Shown here one piece after another: positions 25,742 to 35,479 of a stretch of DNA of 64,000 nucleotides. Position 1 is the stretch's first letter, and each line of letters starts with the position of its first letter. Both the position numbers and the translations under genes were made by a program. This DNA comes from Microvirga mediterraneensis (GTDB lineage Bacteria > Pseudomonadota > Alphaproteobacteria > Rhizobiales > Beijerinckiaceae): contig NZ_JACDXJ010000001.1 of assembly GCF_013520865.1 (NCBI RefSeq), forward strand, positions 1,665,001 to 1,729,000, given 5' to 3'. The notes below the pieces were generated by a model, which worked only from the letters and a program-made list of their open reading frames with translations, was not told the origin of the DNA and searched no databases.

Positions 25742-28372
25742 ATGTCTCAAGCGTCCCTTCTCCCGAAAACCTTCCGTGACTGGTTCAAGAGCCGAGGCTG
25801 GGCGCCGCGCGAGCACCAGCTCGACCTGCTCGCCAAGGCCCGGCAGGGGCGCTCCGTCCTGCTCGTGGCGCCGACGGGCGCCGGAAAGACCCTCGCCGGG
25901 TTCCTGCCGAGCCTGGTGGAGCTGGCCGAGCGAGGGCCGGGACGAGGCACGACCCAGGACAGGCGAGGGCTCCACACCCTCTACATCTCCCCCCTGAAGG
26001 CGCTTGCCACCGACATCGCCCGCAATCTCGAAACGCCCGTGCAGGAGATGGGGCTCCCCATCCGCATCGAGACGCGAACGGGCGACACCCCCTCCCACAA
26101 GCGCGCCCGGCAGATCGAGCGCCCGCCGGACATCCTGCTGACCACGCCCGAGCAGCTGGCGCTCCTGCTCGCCCATGCGGAGGCGCGGGAGTTCTTCCAA
26201 AATCTGCGCCGCGTGGTGCTGGACGAGCTGCATTCCCTCGTCACCTCGAAGCGCGGCGACCTGCTCTCGCTCGGGCTGGCGCGGCTCCTGGCCATCGCCC
26301 CGGAGGTGACGGCCGTGGGCTTGTCCGCGACGGTGCGCGAACCGGACGATCTGCGGCGCTATCTGGTGCCTCAGCATTCCACCTCCCCCTCGAGGGGGGA
26401 GGTCGCACCGCAGGTGCGGGAGGGGGTGGGAGGCGCGAGCTTTAAAAGCGAAGTGCTGCCACCCCACCCCAGCCTACAGGCTGACCCTCCCCCTCAAGGG
26501 AAGGGTGAAGAAGCGCTCGCCGATCTCGTCGTCGTCCAGGGCGGCGCGCAGCCGGACATCCGCATGCTCGAACTCGACGAGCGCCTGCCGCTCGCCGGCC
26601 ACACGGCCTCGCTGTCGATGCCGGCGATCTACGATCTGATCCGCGCGCACAAGACCACGCTCGTCTTCGTCAACACGCGCCTGCAGGCGGAATACACGTT
26701 CCAGGAACTCTGGAAGCTCAACGACGACAACCTCGCCATCGCGCTCCATCACGGTTCGCTCGACGTGTCGCAGCGCCGGCGCGTGGAGGAGGCGATGGCG
26801 GCGGGAAAATTGAAGGCGGTCGTGTGCACCGCGACGCTCGATCTCGGCATCGACTGGGGCGACGTGGATCTCGTGGTGAATGTGGGCGCGCCGAAGGGCG
26901 CCTCGCGCATCATGCAGCGCATCGGCCGCTCGAACCACCGCATGGACGAGCCGTCGGAAGCCTATCTCGTACCGGCGAACCGCTTCGAGATCCTCGAATG
27001 CCGCGCGGCGCTCGACGCGGTGCACGAGGCGGCGCAGGATACGCCGGATGCGCGCACCGGCGCGCTCGACGTGCTCTGCCAGCACATCCTCGGCATGGCC
27101 TGCGCCGAGCCGTTCAGGCTCGACGAACTCTACGAGGAAGTGCGGTCCGCCGCACCCTACGCGGGTTTGACCTGGGAGGATTTCGAGGCCTGCGTGGCCT
27201 TCGTCGCGACGGGAGGTTACGCCCTTCGTGCATACGAACGCTTCGCCAAGATCGTGAAGGGCAAGGACGATCTCTGGCGCGTGCGCGACGCGAAGGTCGC
27301 GCAGCAATACCGGCTGAATGTCGGCACCATCGTCGAGTCCAGCATGATCAAGGTGCGGCTCGGCAGGAGCGCGCGCTCGCGTCCCGGCACGGTCCTGCCG
27401 CGCGGACGCATCCTTGGCGAGATCGAGGAGTATTTCGCCGAGACGCTCACGCCGGGCGACACGTTCCTGTTCGCCGGCGAGGTGCTGCGCTTCGAGGGCA
27501 TCTCCGAGGACGAGGTGCTGGTGACGCGGGCGGGTTCGGGCACCGATCCGATGATCCCGTCCTACGAGGGCGGCAAGTTCCCGCTCTCGACCTTTCTCGC
27601 CGCGCGGGTGCGGGCGATCCTGGCCGATCCGTTCGAATGGGACCGCCTGCCGCCGCAGATGACCGAGTGGCTCCTGCAGCAGCGCCGCCGCTCCATCGTG
27701 CCCGGACCGCGCGACCTCCTGGTCGAGACCTTTCCGCGCGGCAACCGCTACTACATGACCTGCTTTCCCTTCGAGGGCCGGCTCGCGCACCAGACGCTCG
27801 GCATGCTGCTCACCCGTCGCCTGGAACGGGCGAAGCTCAAACCGCTCGGCTTCGTGGCCAATGATTACGGGATCGCGGTCTATGCCTCGGGCGACATCGC
27901 GGCCCGCGCCGGGCGCGACCCGGCCTTCATGGACGACCTCTTCTCCGAGGACATGCTCGGCGACGACCTGGAGGACTGGCTCGCCGAATCGGCCCTCATG
28001 AAGCGCACCTTCCGCCAATGCGCGGTGATCGCGGGCTTGATCGAGCGTCGCTTTCCGGGGGAGAAGAAGACCGGCCGGCAGGTCACCATCTCGACGGATC
28101 TCGTCTACGACGTGCTGCGCAAGCACGAGCCCGACCACGTGCTTCTGCGTGCCGCGCGGGCGGATGCGGCAACGGGACTCCTCGACGTGCGGCGCCTCGG
28201 CATGATGTTAGAGCGCATCCGGGGGCGAATCATCCACAAGCCGCTCGACCGGGTTTCTCCTTTGAGCGTGTCCGTCATGCTGGAGATCGGCCGCGAGCGC
28301 GTCTATAGCGACAACGCGGACGAAATTCTGGCCGAGGCGGAAGCGGCGCTTCTCGACGAGGCTTTGGCGTGA
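25742..28372 (+). CDS. Ligase-associated damage response DEXH-box helicase (Lhr-core type)
   Basis: An 876-aa SF2 helicase: Walker A APTGAGKT (about 39-46), VVLDELHS (motif II, about 158), LSATVREPDD (motif III) and MQRIGRSNHR (motif VI), followed by the winged-helix and Lhr-core C-terminal domains. It is the TIGR04121-type 3'-5' translocase of the ligase cluster. Residues about 212-257 are an in-frame insertion encoded by a palindromic repeat (26376-26508), making it longer than usual. The stop overlaps the PdeM GTG start (GTGA). No SOS box was seen upstream. Confidence 0.93.
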   Translation: MSQASLLPKTFRDWFKSRGWAPREHQLDLLAKARQGRSVLLVAPTGAGKTLAGFLPSLVELAERGPGRGTTQDRRGLHTLYISPLKALATDIARNLETPVQEMGLPIRIETRTGDTPSHKRARQIERPPDILLTTPEQLALLLAHAEAREFFQNLRRVVLDELHSLVTSKRGDLLSLGLARLLAIAPEVTAVGLSATVREPDDLRRYLVPQHSTSPSRGEVAPQVREGVGGASFKSEVLPPHPSLQADPPPQGKGEEALADLVVVQGGAQPDIRMLELDERLPLAGHTASLSMPAIYDLIRAHKTTLVFVNTRLQAEYTFQELWKLNDDNLAIALHHGSLDVSQRRRVEEAMAAGKLKAVVCTATLDLGIDWGDVDLVVNVGAPKGASRIMQRIGRSNHRMDEPSEAYLVPANRFEILECRAALDAVHEAAQDTPDARTGALDVLCQHILGMACAEPFRLDELYEEVRSAAPYAGLTWEDFEACVAFVATGGYALRAYERFAKIVKGKDDLWRVRDAKVAQQYRLNVGTIVESSMIKVRLGRSARSRPGTVLPRGRILGEIEEYFAETLTPGDTFLFAGEVLRFEGISEDEVLVTRAGSGTDPMIPSYEGGKFPLSTFLAARVRAILADPFEWDRLPPQMTEWLLQQRRRSIVPGPRDLLVETFPRGNRYYMTCFPFEGRLAHQTLGMLLTRRLERAKLKPLGFVANDYGIAVYASGDIAARAGRDPAFMDDLFSEDMLGDDLEDWLAESALMKRTFRQCAVIAGLIERRFPGEKKTGRQVTISTDLVYDVLRKHEPDHVLLRAARADAATGLLDVRRLGMMLERIRGRIIHKPLDRVSPLSVSVMLEIGRERVYSDNADEILAEAEAALLDEALA
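26376..26508. repeat. Palindromic element inserted in frame inside the helicase gene
   Basis: The left arm begins CCTCCCCCTCGAGGGGGGAG and carries GGTGCGGGAGGGGGTGG. The right arm is CCACCCCACCCC ... GACCCTCCCCCTCAAGGG and is roughly the reverse complement of the left. This is the usual design of alphaproteobacterial intergenic palindromes. Here it is translated as a low-complexity, proline- and glycine-rich stretch without stops. Confidence 0.7.
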
Positions 28373-29070
28373 CGGCATTGCTTAAGAACAAACAGACAAC
28401 GCACGAGATCGAGCTGTCCGGGCAGCTGGCGCTCCTCGACCTGACCGGCGCGATGGCGCTGCCCGCGCACGATGCGCTGCTCGTGGCCGATCTCCATTTC
28501 GAGAAGGGCTCGTCCTTCGCCCGGCGCGGCATGATGCTGCCGCCCTACGACACCCGCGAGACGCTGGCCGCTCTCTCCGATGCGGTGTTCCGCTTCGATC
28601 CGAAGACCGTCATCGCCCTCGGCGACAGCTTCCACGACATCGGCGGACCGGATCGGCTCGGCGAGGAGGAGCGTTCCGCCTTGGCCGAGGCGCAGAAGGG
28701 GCGCGAGTGGATCTGGGTCACGGGCAATCACGACCGCATCCTGCCCGACAGCATCGGCGGGCAGGTGGTCGAGGAGATGGCGCTCGGCTCGCTCACCCTG
28801 CGCCACGAGCCGGCGGCGGGCGAGCAGGCGGAAATCGCCGGCCATCTGCATCCCGTCGGCAAGGTGGTGATGCGCGGCCGCGCCACCCGGCGGCGCTGCT
28901 TCCTCACGGACGGTCAGCGCTGCGTCATGCCGGCGCTCGGCGCCTATGCGGGCGGCTTGAACGCCTGCGACGCCGCCTTCAAGCCGCTCTTCCCGAAAGG
29001 CTTCACCGCGCATCTCATCGGCACCGAACGGATCTTCGCGATTGCCCGGGCGATGCTCTGCCGGGATTGA
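28369..29070 (+). CDS. pdeM: Ligase-associated metallophosphoesterase PdeM
   Basis: A 233-aa single-domain phosphoesterase with VADLHFEKG, GDSFHD, GNHD and GHLHP metal-binding motifs. Pseudomonas putida MPE/PdeM from the equivalent cluster is a manganese-dependent single-strand DNA endonuclease, so I infer the same. It uses a GTG start overlapping the helicase TGA, meaning translational coupling. It is distinct from the Mre11-like protein at 3853..4854. Confidence 0.92.
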   Translation: MTALLKNKQTTHEIELSGQLALLDLTGAMALPAHDALLVADLHFEKGSSFARRGMMLPPYDTRETLAALSDAVFRFDPKTVIALGDSFHDIGGPDRLGEEERSALAEAQKGREWIWVTGNHDRILPDSIGGQVVEEMALGSLTLRHEPAAGEQAEIAGHLHPVGKVVMRGRATRRRCFLTDGQRCVMPALGAYAGGLNACDAAFKPLFPKGFTAHLIGTERIFAIARAMLCRD

Positions 29071-29100
29071 GCGACGCAAGCCCTCTTGCTGTTGCAGTGG

Positions 29101-30078
29101 TCACCCGGTCTTCTTCACCACGGGCGCCTCGGAGAAACGGGCCTGCCTCGGCGCGAGCTCGTGGCCCTGCGGCTCGGTGAGAAGGCTGTAAAGCTCCGGC
29201 CGTCGGCCGCGAATCCAGCGCCGGCCTGTGGCGAGCGGCAGGAGGCCGAGGTCGAGATCGGCCACGACAAGGGCATCCTGCGCTTTCCAGGTCTCGTTGA
29301 TGATGCGGCCGTAGCAATCGATGATCATGGCGTTGCCGGTGCGCACCTCGCCGTCGTCCTCGCCGACGCCGTTGGCGAACAGCAGGAAATAGCCGTTGTC
29401 GTGGGCACGGGCGGGCAGCCAGCGCAGCAGCCATTCGCGCCCTTTTGGCCCACGGAACTCGGCTTCGATGGCTTCGGGATCGTTGTGGCGGTTCTCCCAG
29501 AGGGCAGGGTCGATGAGGCCCATCGCCTGGGGACTGCGGGAATGGCAGCCGCCGGTCTGGTGCGGCGCCATGACGATGTCGGCGCCGAGAAGGGCGGTGG
29601 CGCGGGCGTTCTCCACGAGGTTGTTGTCCCAGCAGATGAGCACGCCGACCTTCACGCCGAAAGGAGTGTCGAAGACCGTGTAGCTGTCGCCGCTGGCGAT
29701 GTCGTCACTCTCGAAGGCGTGAAGCTTGCGGTGGCGGTGAACCTGTCCGTCGGGCAGGCAGACCACATAGGTGTTGAACAGGCGCCCGTCGTCTCCGCGC
29801 TCGATCAGTCCGACGCCGATGACCATGTCATGGCGCTTCGAGAGTTCGAGGATGGCCTGCGTGGATGGACCGGACGGCACGGGTTCCGCAAGCTGCTCCA
29901 GCCGCTCGCGTCCCAGATTGCGAACGTGCCAGTAGCCGGTGAGGCACATCTCCGGGAAAGCCAGGATCTTGACCTGCGCCTCGGCGGCTTCCCGGGCGAA
30001 GCGCTCCACCACCGACATGTTGTAGCCCTTGTCATCCGCCTTGTGATGGAACTGAACCGTTCCACACCGGAGCATCAT
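29101..30078 (-). CDS. Carbon-nitrogen hydrolase (nitrilase superfamily)
   Basis: A 325-aa nitrilase-fold enzyme with the full catalytic triad: Glu in AFPEMCLTGY (about 43), Lys in HRKLHAFE (about 118) and Cys in LICWDNN (about 150). The family cleaves amides or nitriles. Similar proteins are annotated as amidases or N-carbamoyl hydrolases, but the substrate is not readable. It converges with PdeM at a 30-bp gap and appears to be a single gene. Confidence 0.88.
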   Translation of the reverse strand: MMLRCGTVQFHHKADDKGYNMSVVERFAREAAEAQVKILAFPEMCLTGYWHVRNLGRERLEQLAEPVPSGPSTQAILELSKRHDMVIGVGLIERGDDGRLFNTYVVCLPDGQVHRHRKLHAFESDDIASGDSYTVFDTPFGVKVGVLICWDNNLVENARATALLGADIVMAPHQTGGCHSRSPQAMGLIDPALWENRHNDPEAIEAEFRGPKGREWLLRWLPARAHDNGYFLLFANGVGEDDGEVRTGNAMIIDCYGRIINETWKAQDALVVADLDLGLLPLATGRRWIRGRRPELYSLLTEPQGHELAPRQARFSEAPVVKKTG

Positions 30079-30151
30079 GGTGCACCCCTTGTTCCTGCCG
30101 TCGACAGGATTGCCTGCCTGTCCTGCGTCGTAAAGGGGGATGCGCGCCTAT

Positions 30152-30913
30152 TCAGTCCCGCCGGAAGATCGTGCTGGCGAGCCAGCCGAAGAAGAGCGCG
30201 ATGGCGGCCGTGGTCAGGCCGTAGGCGAGCGACCAGTCGCGGGCGATGACGCCGACCTGCTCCTCGAAGCCGGTCTTGACCAATTCGAAATGGGTCTGCG
30301 TGCGGGCCAGGATCACGGTGTCGGCGAAGAGCGTCACGTCGACGTCGTAATTGCCGGGCGGCGCCGTCGCCGGCAGCGCGATGGCCGCGCGAAAGATCTC
30401 GGGCGTCAGGAACGTCACGCCGCGCTCGTCCTCCAGATAGAGGCCTTCCTCCGCCTTGAGCCGGTACAGCGCATCCCGGAACGGCTGGTCAGCGCCCCCC
30501 CGCGCGAGGGTGAAATCGCCGGAATTGATGACGGCGCCCAGGCCGATCTTCTGGCGCTGGCGCAACTGGTCGCTCGTGATCTCCGTGATAGGCCGGGAGC
30601 TGAGCACGTTCAGGTAGGACGGCGCCGTCGGGAATTTCTGCTGATCCTGGTTGATCCAGACGGGACCGAGCCGCTCCTTTTCGCGCACGGTGAGGAACTG
30701 GCGCGGGCCGCGCACGGTCACGACGATGTCGTAGCCCGTGGCGCGGGCGATGGTTTGCGCGTCCCGCTCGATGGCGCCGAACACGGCAATCTGCGTACCC
30801 GTATAATTCGAGTTGATCAGGACCCGATGGTTCGACAGCGAGGTGATCAGGGTTTCCGCGCGGGCGCAGGCCATCGTGGCGAGAAGGATCAGGAGGGCGC
30901 CGGCGAGCCTCAC
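30152..30913 (-). CDS. TIGR02186-like periplasmic membrane-anchored protein, 253 aa
   Basis: GTG start overlapping the TauE stop (GTGA); the longer frame to 31546 is antisense-like and rejected. An N-terminal signal peptide (LAGALLILLATMACARAE), a beta-rich exterior domain (TLITSLSNHRVLINSNYTGT) and a C-terminal membrane helix (LTTAAIALFFGWLASTIF) match the TIGR02186 family. This family is regularly encoded next to TauE/SafE exporters. It probably assists the exporter at the membrane; the molecular role is unknown. Confidence 0.82.
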   Translation of the reverse strand: MRLAGALLILLATMACARAETLITSLSNHRVLINSNYTGTQIAVFGAIERDAQTIARATGYDIVVTVRGPRQFLTVREKERLGPVWINQDQQKFPTAPSYLNVLSSRPITEITSDQLRQRQKIGLGAVINSGDFTLARGGADQPFRDALYRLKAEEGLYLEDERGVTFLTPEIFRAAIALPATAPPGNYDVDVTLFADTVILARTQTHFELVKTGFEEQVGVIARDWSLAYGLTTAAIALFFGWLASTIFRRD

Positions 30914-31869
30914 GTGCGCACCTCCTGCACCGTGATGGAGAACGGCTCCTCCGGCTTCATCACCAGTTCGAGGCCGAAGCGCAGGCCCACCGCCAGCAGC
31001 AGGATGGCGAGCAGGAAGCGGAACAGCTCCGCCCGCAGGTGGCGGCCCATGCGCGCGCCGAACTGCGCGCCGAACACGCCGCCGACGATGAGCAGGATCG
31101 CCAGGACCATGTCGACGGCCTGGTTCGTCACCGCATGGAGAATGAGGGCGACCAGGGTCGTGCAGACGATCTGGAACTGGGAGGTGCCCACGACCACGTT
31201 GGTCGGCACCCGGAAGACGTAGAGCAGGGCCGGCACCACGATGAAGCCGCCGCCGATGCCGAGCAGCGCGCCGGCAAAGCCGATGAACAGCGACAGCCCG
31301 ACGATCGGGATGATGCTCACATAGAGCTTGGACCGGTAGAAGCGCATGCGCAGGGGCCAGCCGAGATAGGGTGCATGCTCGCCGGCCCTGCGCCGCGGGC
31401 GCACAGCGCCGCCCTTCCGGCGGCTCCAGAACTCCCGGATGCTCTCCTTGAGCATCAGGCTGCCCACGATGGTGAACAGCGTCACGTAGGAGACGACGAT
31501 GACGAGGTCGAGCTGGCCGGCCCGCCGCGCCGCCGCGAAGAACCACACGCCCAGGGCCGAGCCGACGAAGCCGCCCGCGACCAGGATGGCGCCGAGCTTA
31601 TGGTCGAGGGCGTTGCGGCGCAGCGCGCCGAGCACGCTCGTGGTGGAGGAGGCAACGATCTGGGCCGATTGCGTCGCCACCGCGACGGCCGGAGGGATGC
31701 CGAGGAAGATCAGGAGCGGCGTCATCAGAAAGCCGCCGCCGATGCCGAAAAGGCCCGAAATGAAACCGACCGCCGCACCCATCCCCAGAATGAGAAGAAC
31801 GCTCACAGGCATCTCGGCGATCGGCAAATAGATTTGCACCCCGGTTCCCCCAATGGCCGGTGCAGCCAT
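30910..31869 (-). CDS. TauE/SafE family sulfite/organosulfonate exporter
   Basis: A 319-aa polytopic protein with the two TauE halves: GFISGLFGIGGGFLMTPLLI near the N terminus and GFAGALLGIGGGFIVVPALL in the middle, the repeated glycine-rich motif of the family. Predicted to export sulfite or other anions. It forms an operon with the TIGR02186 gene through a GTGA overlap. An inverted repeat GTTACA-N15-TGTAAC lies just upstream. Confidence 0.9.
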   Translation of the reverse strand: MAAPAIGGTGVQIYLPIAEMPVSVLLILGMGAAVGFISGLFGIGGGFLMTPLLIFLGIPPAVAVATQSAQIVASSTTSVLGALRRNALDHKLGAILVAGGFVGSALGVWFFAAARRAGQLDLVIVVSYVTLFTIVGSLMLKESIREFWSRRKGGAVRPRRRAGEHAPYLGWPLRMRFYRSKLYVSIIPIVGLSLFIGFAGALLGIGGGFIVVPALLYVFRVPTNVVVGTSQFQIVCTTLVALILHAVTNQAVDMVLAILLIVGGVFGAQFGARMGRHLRAELFRFLLAILLLAVGLRFGLELVMKPEEPFSITVQEVRT

Positions 31870-31875
31870 GTCGTT

Positions 31876-31902
31876 GTTACAGCATCATGCAGGCGATGTA
31901 AC
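31876..31902. promoter_or_regulatory. Inverted repeat upstream of tauE-like gene
   Basis: GTTACA (31876-31881) and TGTAAC (31897-31902) are perfectly complementary with a 15-bp spacer, 7 bp upstream of the gene. It is a candidate operator, or part of a 3' hairpin for the upstream PodJ-like gene, which is on the same strand. Confidence 0.35.
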
Positions 31903-31942
31903 GGTCATGTTCTGAACGGAAGATGACAAAGCCCGCGTGCCG

Positions 31943-34900
31943 TCAACTCCGGTTGCCAGGAGTTCGATCCAGAACGGCGGTCTGGCCCTGGGCCGCGCCC
32001 GGCGGCTTGTTCGCGACAGGGTCGGCGGTCCGCGGGCGCCAGAGTTCGAGAGCGGCCTTGGCGGCCTTGATCTCGGCCTGGCTCATGAACACGGCGATCT
32101 CCTCGCGCTTCTGCCCGGCTTCCGGGTCGCCCTGGTCTGCGGCAAGGGAGAACCACCGATAGGCCTTGGAGCGATCGGGCCTTGCCCCGATGCCGCGGGC
32201 GAGCAGGACGCCCAGGTTGTACTGGCTGTCCCGCAGGCCGTATTCCGCAGCCTCCGCGTACCAGCGCAGAGCGGCGGCATAGTCCGGCTTGCCGTTCTTG
32301 CCCGAGGCGAGGACAGTGGCGAGGTTGTGCATGGCGCGGATGTTGCCGCCCAGGGCCGCACGCTCGTACCAGAAGGCGGCCTGCTTGAGATCGAGCGGAA
32401 CGCCTTCGCCCTTTTCATGCATCATGGCGAGCCGTTCCTGGGCAGGGGGCAGGCCCGCTTGGGCAACGCGCTCGAAGAGACGGGCTGCGGCTTTCGCGTC
32501 CCTTGCCATGCCGCGGCCTTCCGCGGCCCGCGACGCGAGCTCATAAAGCGCCGCCGCATCGCCGGACAAGGCCGCGTGCTGCAGCGCTGCGGGCGTATCG
32601 GCGGGGATGCCGTCGATGGTCGCGGGATCGACCAGGAATTGCCCGGCCGGCACGGGGTCGGAGGGGATGGAGCCCGTGGCGAGGCTGGACGACTGGAAAA
32701 GATTCGTCTCTTCGGCTGCCGGGGGATTGCCCGCCTCGTCGGCTCGCATTGCCGGTGCTGGCTGCGCCGGCGCCTGCACGCTCGCCGGCACCAGCGACAG
32801 GTCCTGCAGGTTTTGGGTGACGGACAGGATCTGGTAGGTGCCTGCGGCCAGGATCAGGAAGGCGAGCCCGAAGAGAAGCGGACGTCGCCGGTTGTCGAGG
32901 CTCCGGCGCAGGCGCTCGAAGAAGGATCCGGGAGGAGGCAGGAAATCGTCGGATTCCGGCTCTTCCGTGTCGGCGAATTTCGCCTCCCAGGATGACGCCC
33001 TTGCGGCGGGCTGCAGTTCCGGTGCCGTGTTCTGCACGGCCCGTCGCGCCGCGGCGATGAAGTCGGCGCGCACGGTTCCGAGATCGGGTTCGGGAGCAAC
33101 GTCCGGAGCCTGCGCCATGGACGGTTCCCGGGAGATTTTGTCCAGGGGCGCCGGAGCGGTTTCTTCGATCTGAGTCAGGGTGGCGGCATGGAGCCTGCGC
33201 ACGGCCGCTTCCAGGCGGTCCGCGGGCTGCAACGGTTCGACACCCAGGCTCGGCGACGATCCGACCGCGCCGGCAATGGAGATCGCGGTCTCGTTCGGCA
33301 GGCGGGAGACGAGCGCCTCCAGCGCATCGTGAACGGCGCGCAGGGTTTCCTGCGTCTTCCTGTCGGAGCGGTTGTGCAGCGCCTTCAGCTCGACGAAGCC
33401 ATGCTTGAGCACATCGAGATCGCCGGTCGCCGGCAGGGAAGGGCGGATGTCGTTCAGCACCGTCCGGGCGGCACGCTCGGCAATGCCGACCGCTTCGTCC
33501 TGAAGGCTCCTGAGATGCCCGGTCGCTTCGGTCAGGACCGTGTGCAGAGCCTCCCCGGGCACCTGCTCGAAGCGCTCGGTCAGGGTTCTGATCTGACGCT
33601 CGAGGTTATCGAGGCCCGCAGGGTGAGGCGGCGTCCGCTCGAGCTTCTCGTCGATGGAGCGGAGCATCTGCGCCATGCCGGTGGCATCAGGCTGCCGGGC
33701 GAGTTCGCGCAGTTCCTGCTCGATGCGGTCGAAGCGCCGCATCAGAGGCTCATGAGAGGCCGTCTCCCGTTCGGCAACGGCGTCGATCCGCGAGGTCAGC
33801 CGCTCGATGGTCCCGGTGAGTGTCTCGCTGCCGCCGACGCGGCTCTCCGACAGGTTCGCCATCCGCTCGGTCAGAAGCGCGAGTTGCGCGCTGATCGGGG
33901 CGAGATCGGTCGAGACGGGATCCGGTCGGCGCACGAGCGCGTCGATACGCCGGCTCAAGGTCTCCAGCTGCTCGGGAACCTTGCTCGTCTCCTGCGCGGT
34001 GGCGGTGACGTAGAGGGCCGAGCAGACATCGTCGAGGGACGTCTTGAGGGCGGTGAAATCGCTTTTGCTCACCTGGTGGAGGCGAAGTTCCGAAAGCTGG
34101 CGGCTGATCGTCCCGATGTCGTCCGAGAGCCGGGCGATCTGCTGCGGTTCGGCCCGATGCGCCAGATCCTGGCGCATGTCGACGATCTGGCCGCTCAGGA
34201 AATCGACGACGGAGCGGTCGACGCCCGTGGAAGCCAACGCGTCGATCTTGCCCTTGATTTGGTCGATCTCGCGGCCGATGCGCCGGTGCAGGCCGTCGCT
34301 GACGTCTTCCGAAAGGGACTGGACCTGCTCGTAGAGCACGGTGATCGAGCTGGCGAGGGTCCGCAGATCCTTCGTGGTCGGCCCTTGTTCGAGCTCCTTG
34401 CCGATGGAGCCGAGGGCTGCACCGAGAGCCGCGATCTCGTCGCGGGTCGCCAGGCTTTCGATGCCTGCGCGCAATCCGTCGATCTCGGTCCTGATGCCCT
34501 CGACGGCGGGGGCCCAGAAAGAATGGGGCTGCTCGAGATGTGCCGTGAGGCGGGACATGTCCGCCCGCAGGCCGGTCAGCGTCTCGGACACGGGAGCGAG
34601 CGCCTTGAGCGCTTCCTCCATGGGGAATTCGATGCGGGCCGGCGAGGCCCGTTCCGCGGTCACCTTGCGTTCGACCGAGTCGAGGCGGTTCTTCAACGAG
34701 GCCAGAGCCTGGGACAGCACGGCGGCGATCCGGTCCTGCTGGTCCGCAGAGCCGCGGGTCGCCTCATTCAGGCGGATCTCGGCCTGCTCGATCCAATGGG
34801 CCATGGACTCGAGAGCAATCGCGGTTTGCGCAGCCTGGTCCTTGGCCTGGCGCTCGCCCTCCTGGGCCACGGCAGCCATCAGGGATTCATAATCCTGCCT

Positions 34901-35116
34901 GGATGGGGATCGGGGCGAAGGAGACACCCGGGGGATCACGCTGTCGAGATCGCTCCCGGCTCTCCGAGGTGAGGAGACCGGCTTGCCCTGTGCCCCTTCG
35001 AGGACGGAGGCGGTCCATTCGTCAAGGCTCATGCCGGCCCGGCGGGCCGCGGCGGCAATCAGCTCGCGGGCGTTGAGGTCCAGGTCGCTCGGTCTCGAGA
35101 AGACGGGTCGTCTCAT
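31943..35116 (-). CDS. podJ: PodJ-like polarity protein with coiled coil and Sel1 repeats
   Basis: A 1057-aa protein. The N terminus (DLDLNARELIAAAARRAGMS, then DEWTASV) is the conserved head of rhizobial PodJ-type proteins. About 700 residues of coiled coil follow, then one membrane helix (RRPLLFGLAFLILAAGTYQI, about 800-820). A periplasmic part ends in four or five Sel1 repeats (about 900-1030). PodJ organises cell poles in Caulobacter and Agrobacterium; a polar scaffold role is inferred. A C-terminal peptidoglycan-binding domain is not visible. The large antisense ORF (33188-34972) is a shadow. Confidence 0.78.
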   Translation of the reverse strand: MRRPVFSRPSDLDLNARELIAAAARRAGMSLDEWTASVLEGAQGKPVSSPRRAGSDLDSVIPRVSPSPRSPSRQDYESLMAAVAQEGERQAKDQAAQTAIALESMAHWIEQAEIRLNEATRGSADQQDRIAAVLSQALASLKNRLDSVERKVTAERASPARIEFPMEEALKALAPVSETLTGLRADMSRLTAHLEQPHSFWAPAVEGIRTEIDGLRAGIESLATRDEIAALGAALGSIGKELEQGPTTKDLRTLASSITVLYEQVQSLSEDVSDGLHRRIGREIDQIKGKIDALASTGVDRSVVDFLSGQIVDMRQDLAHRAEPQQIARLSDDIGTISRQLSELRLHQVSKSDFTALKTSLDDVCSALYVTATAQETSKVPEQLETLSRRIDALVRRPDPVSTDLAPISAQLALLTERMANLSESRVGGSETLTGTIERLTSRIDAVAERETASHEPLMRRFDRIEQELRELARQPDATGMAQMLRSIDEKLERTPPHPAGLDNLERQIRTLTERFEQVPGEALHTVLTEATGHLRSLQDEAVGIAERAARTVLNDIRPSLPATGDLDVLKHGFVELKALHNRSDRKTQETLRAVHDALEALVSRLPNETAISIAGAVGSSPSLGVEPLQPADRLEAAVRRLHAATLTQIEETAPAPLDKISREPSMAQAPDVAPEPDLGTVRADFIAAARRAVQNTAPELQPAARASSWEAKFADTEEPESDDFLPPPGSFFERLRRSLDNRRRPLLFGLAFLILAAGTYQILSVTQNLQDLSLVPASVQAPAQPAPAMRADEAGNPPAAEETNLFQSSSLATGSIPSDPVPAGQFLVDPATIDGIPADTPAALQHAALSGDAAALYELASRAAEGRGMARDAKAAARLFERVAQAGLPPAQERLAMMHEKGEGVPLDLKQAAFWYERAALGGNIRAMHNLATVLASGKNGKPDYAAALRWYAEAAEYGLRDSQYNLGVLLARGIGARPDRSKAYRWFSLAADQGDPEAGQKREEIAVFMSQAEIKAAKAALELWRPRTADPVANKPPGAAQGQTAVLDRTPGNRS

Positions 35117-35479
35117 GATGGGACTCGCGGGGGGTACTCGTGAACTGGTGTGGCTGGCCTGGCCCCGTGCCGGTGCTCGCCTGGCGGGCCAAGCGCCCGA
35201 AAGAGGCGAATCACGCCGCTTCCAAACCCTTTGCCCGACGTCGCAACTTTTGTCCGTCGTAGTAAAAAACTCGTTAAGGATAGGGAGTTAGCGGCAACGA
35301 TATCCGCTGCTGGGCGGGTGCCGTTAGGTCATGTGCGAGGAGGGGCGCCCTTTGCCTCTGCGGAACAGCCTTGATGCAATACTCTTGCAAGATAACGAAA
35401 ATGTGTTCTATTATTTCGTTACGAAAGGATACGTGCTGGGCCACAGATCCTCTGACAATAACAATCGATGGGGCGTTCC
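35117..35479. other. 363-bp divergent region between podJ-like and merR-like genes
   Basis: Contains the MerR promoter/operator at 35385-35421 and probably the podJ-like promoter around 35250-35285, where an AT-rich tract (GTAGTAAAAAACTCGTTAAGG) is present. No convincing ORF or RNA gene was found. Confidence 0.5.
35385..35421 (+). promoter_or_regulatory. Promoter with inverted repeat, likely MerR autoregulatory site
   Basis: TTGCAA (35385-35390) and TATTAT (35409-35414) have 18-bp spacing, longer than usual, as in MerR-controlled promoters. TAACGAAA (35393-35400) and TTTCGTTA (35414-35421) are perfect 8-bp inverted arms around it. Confidence 0.6.

Noticed and set aside
33188-34972. 594-aa plus-strand ORF over the podJ-like gene
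   Set aside because: Antisense to the coiled-coil region; it has no motif or start signal.
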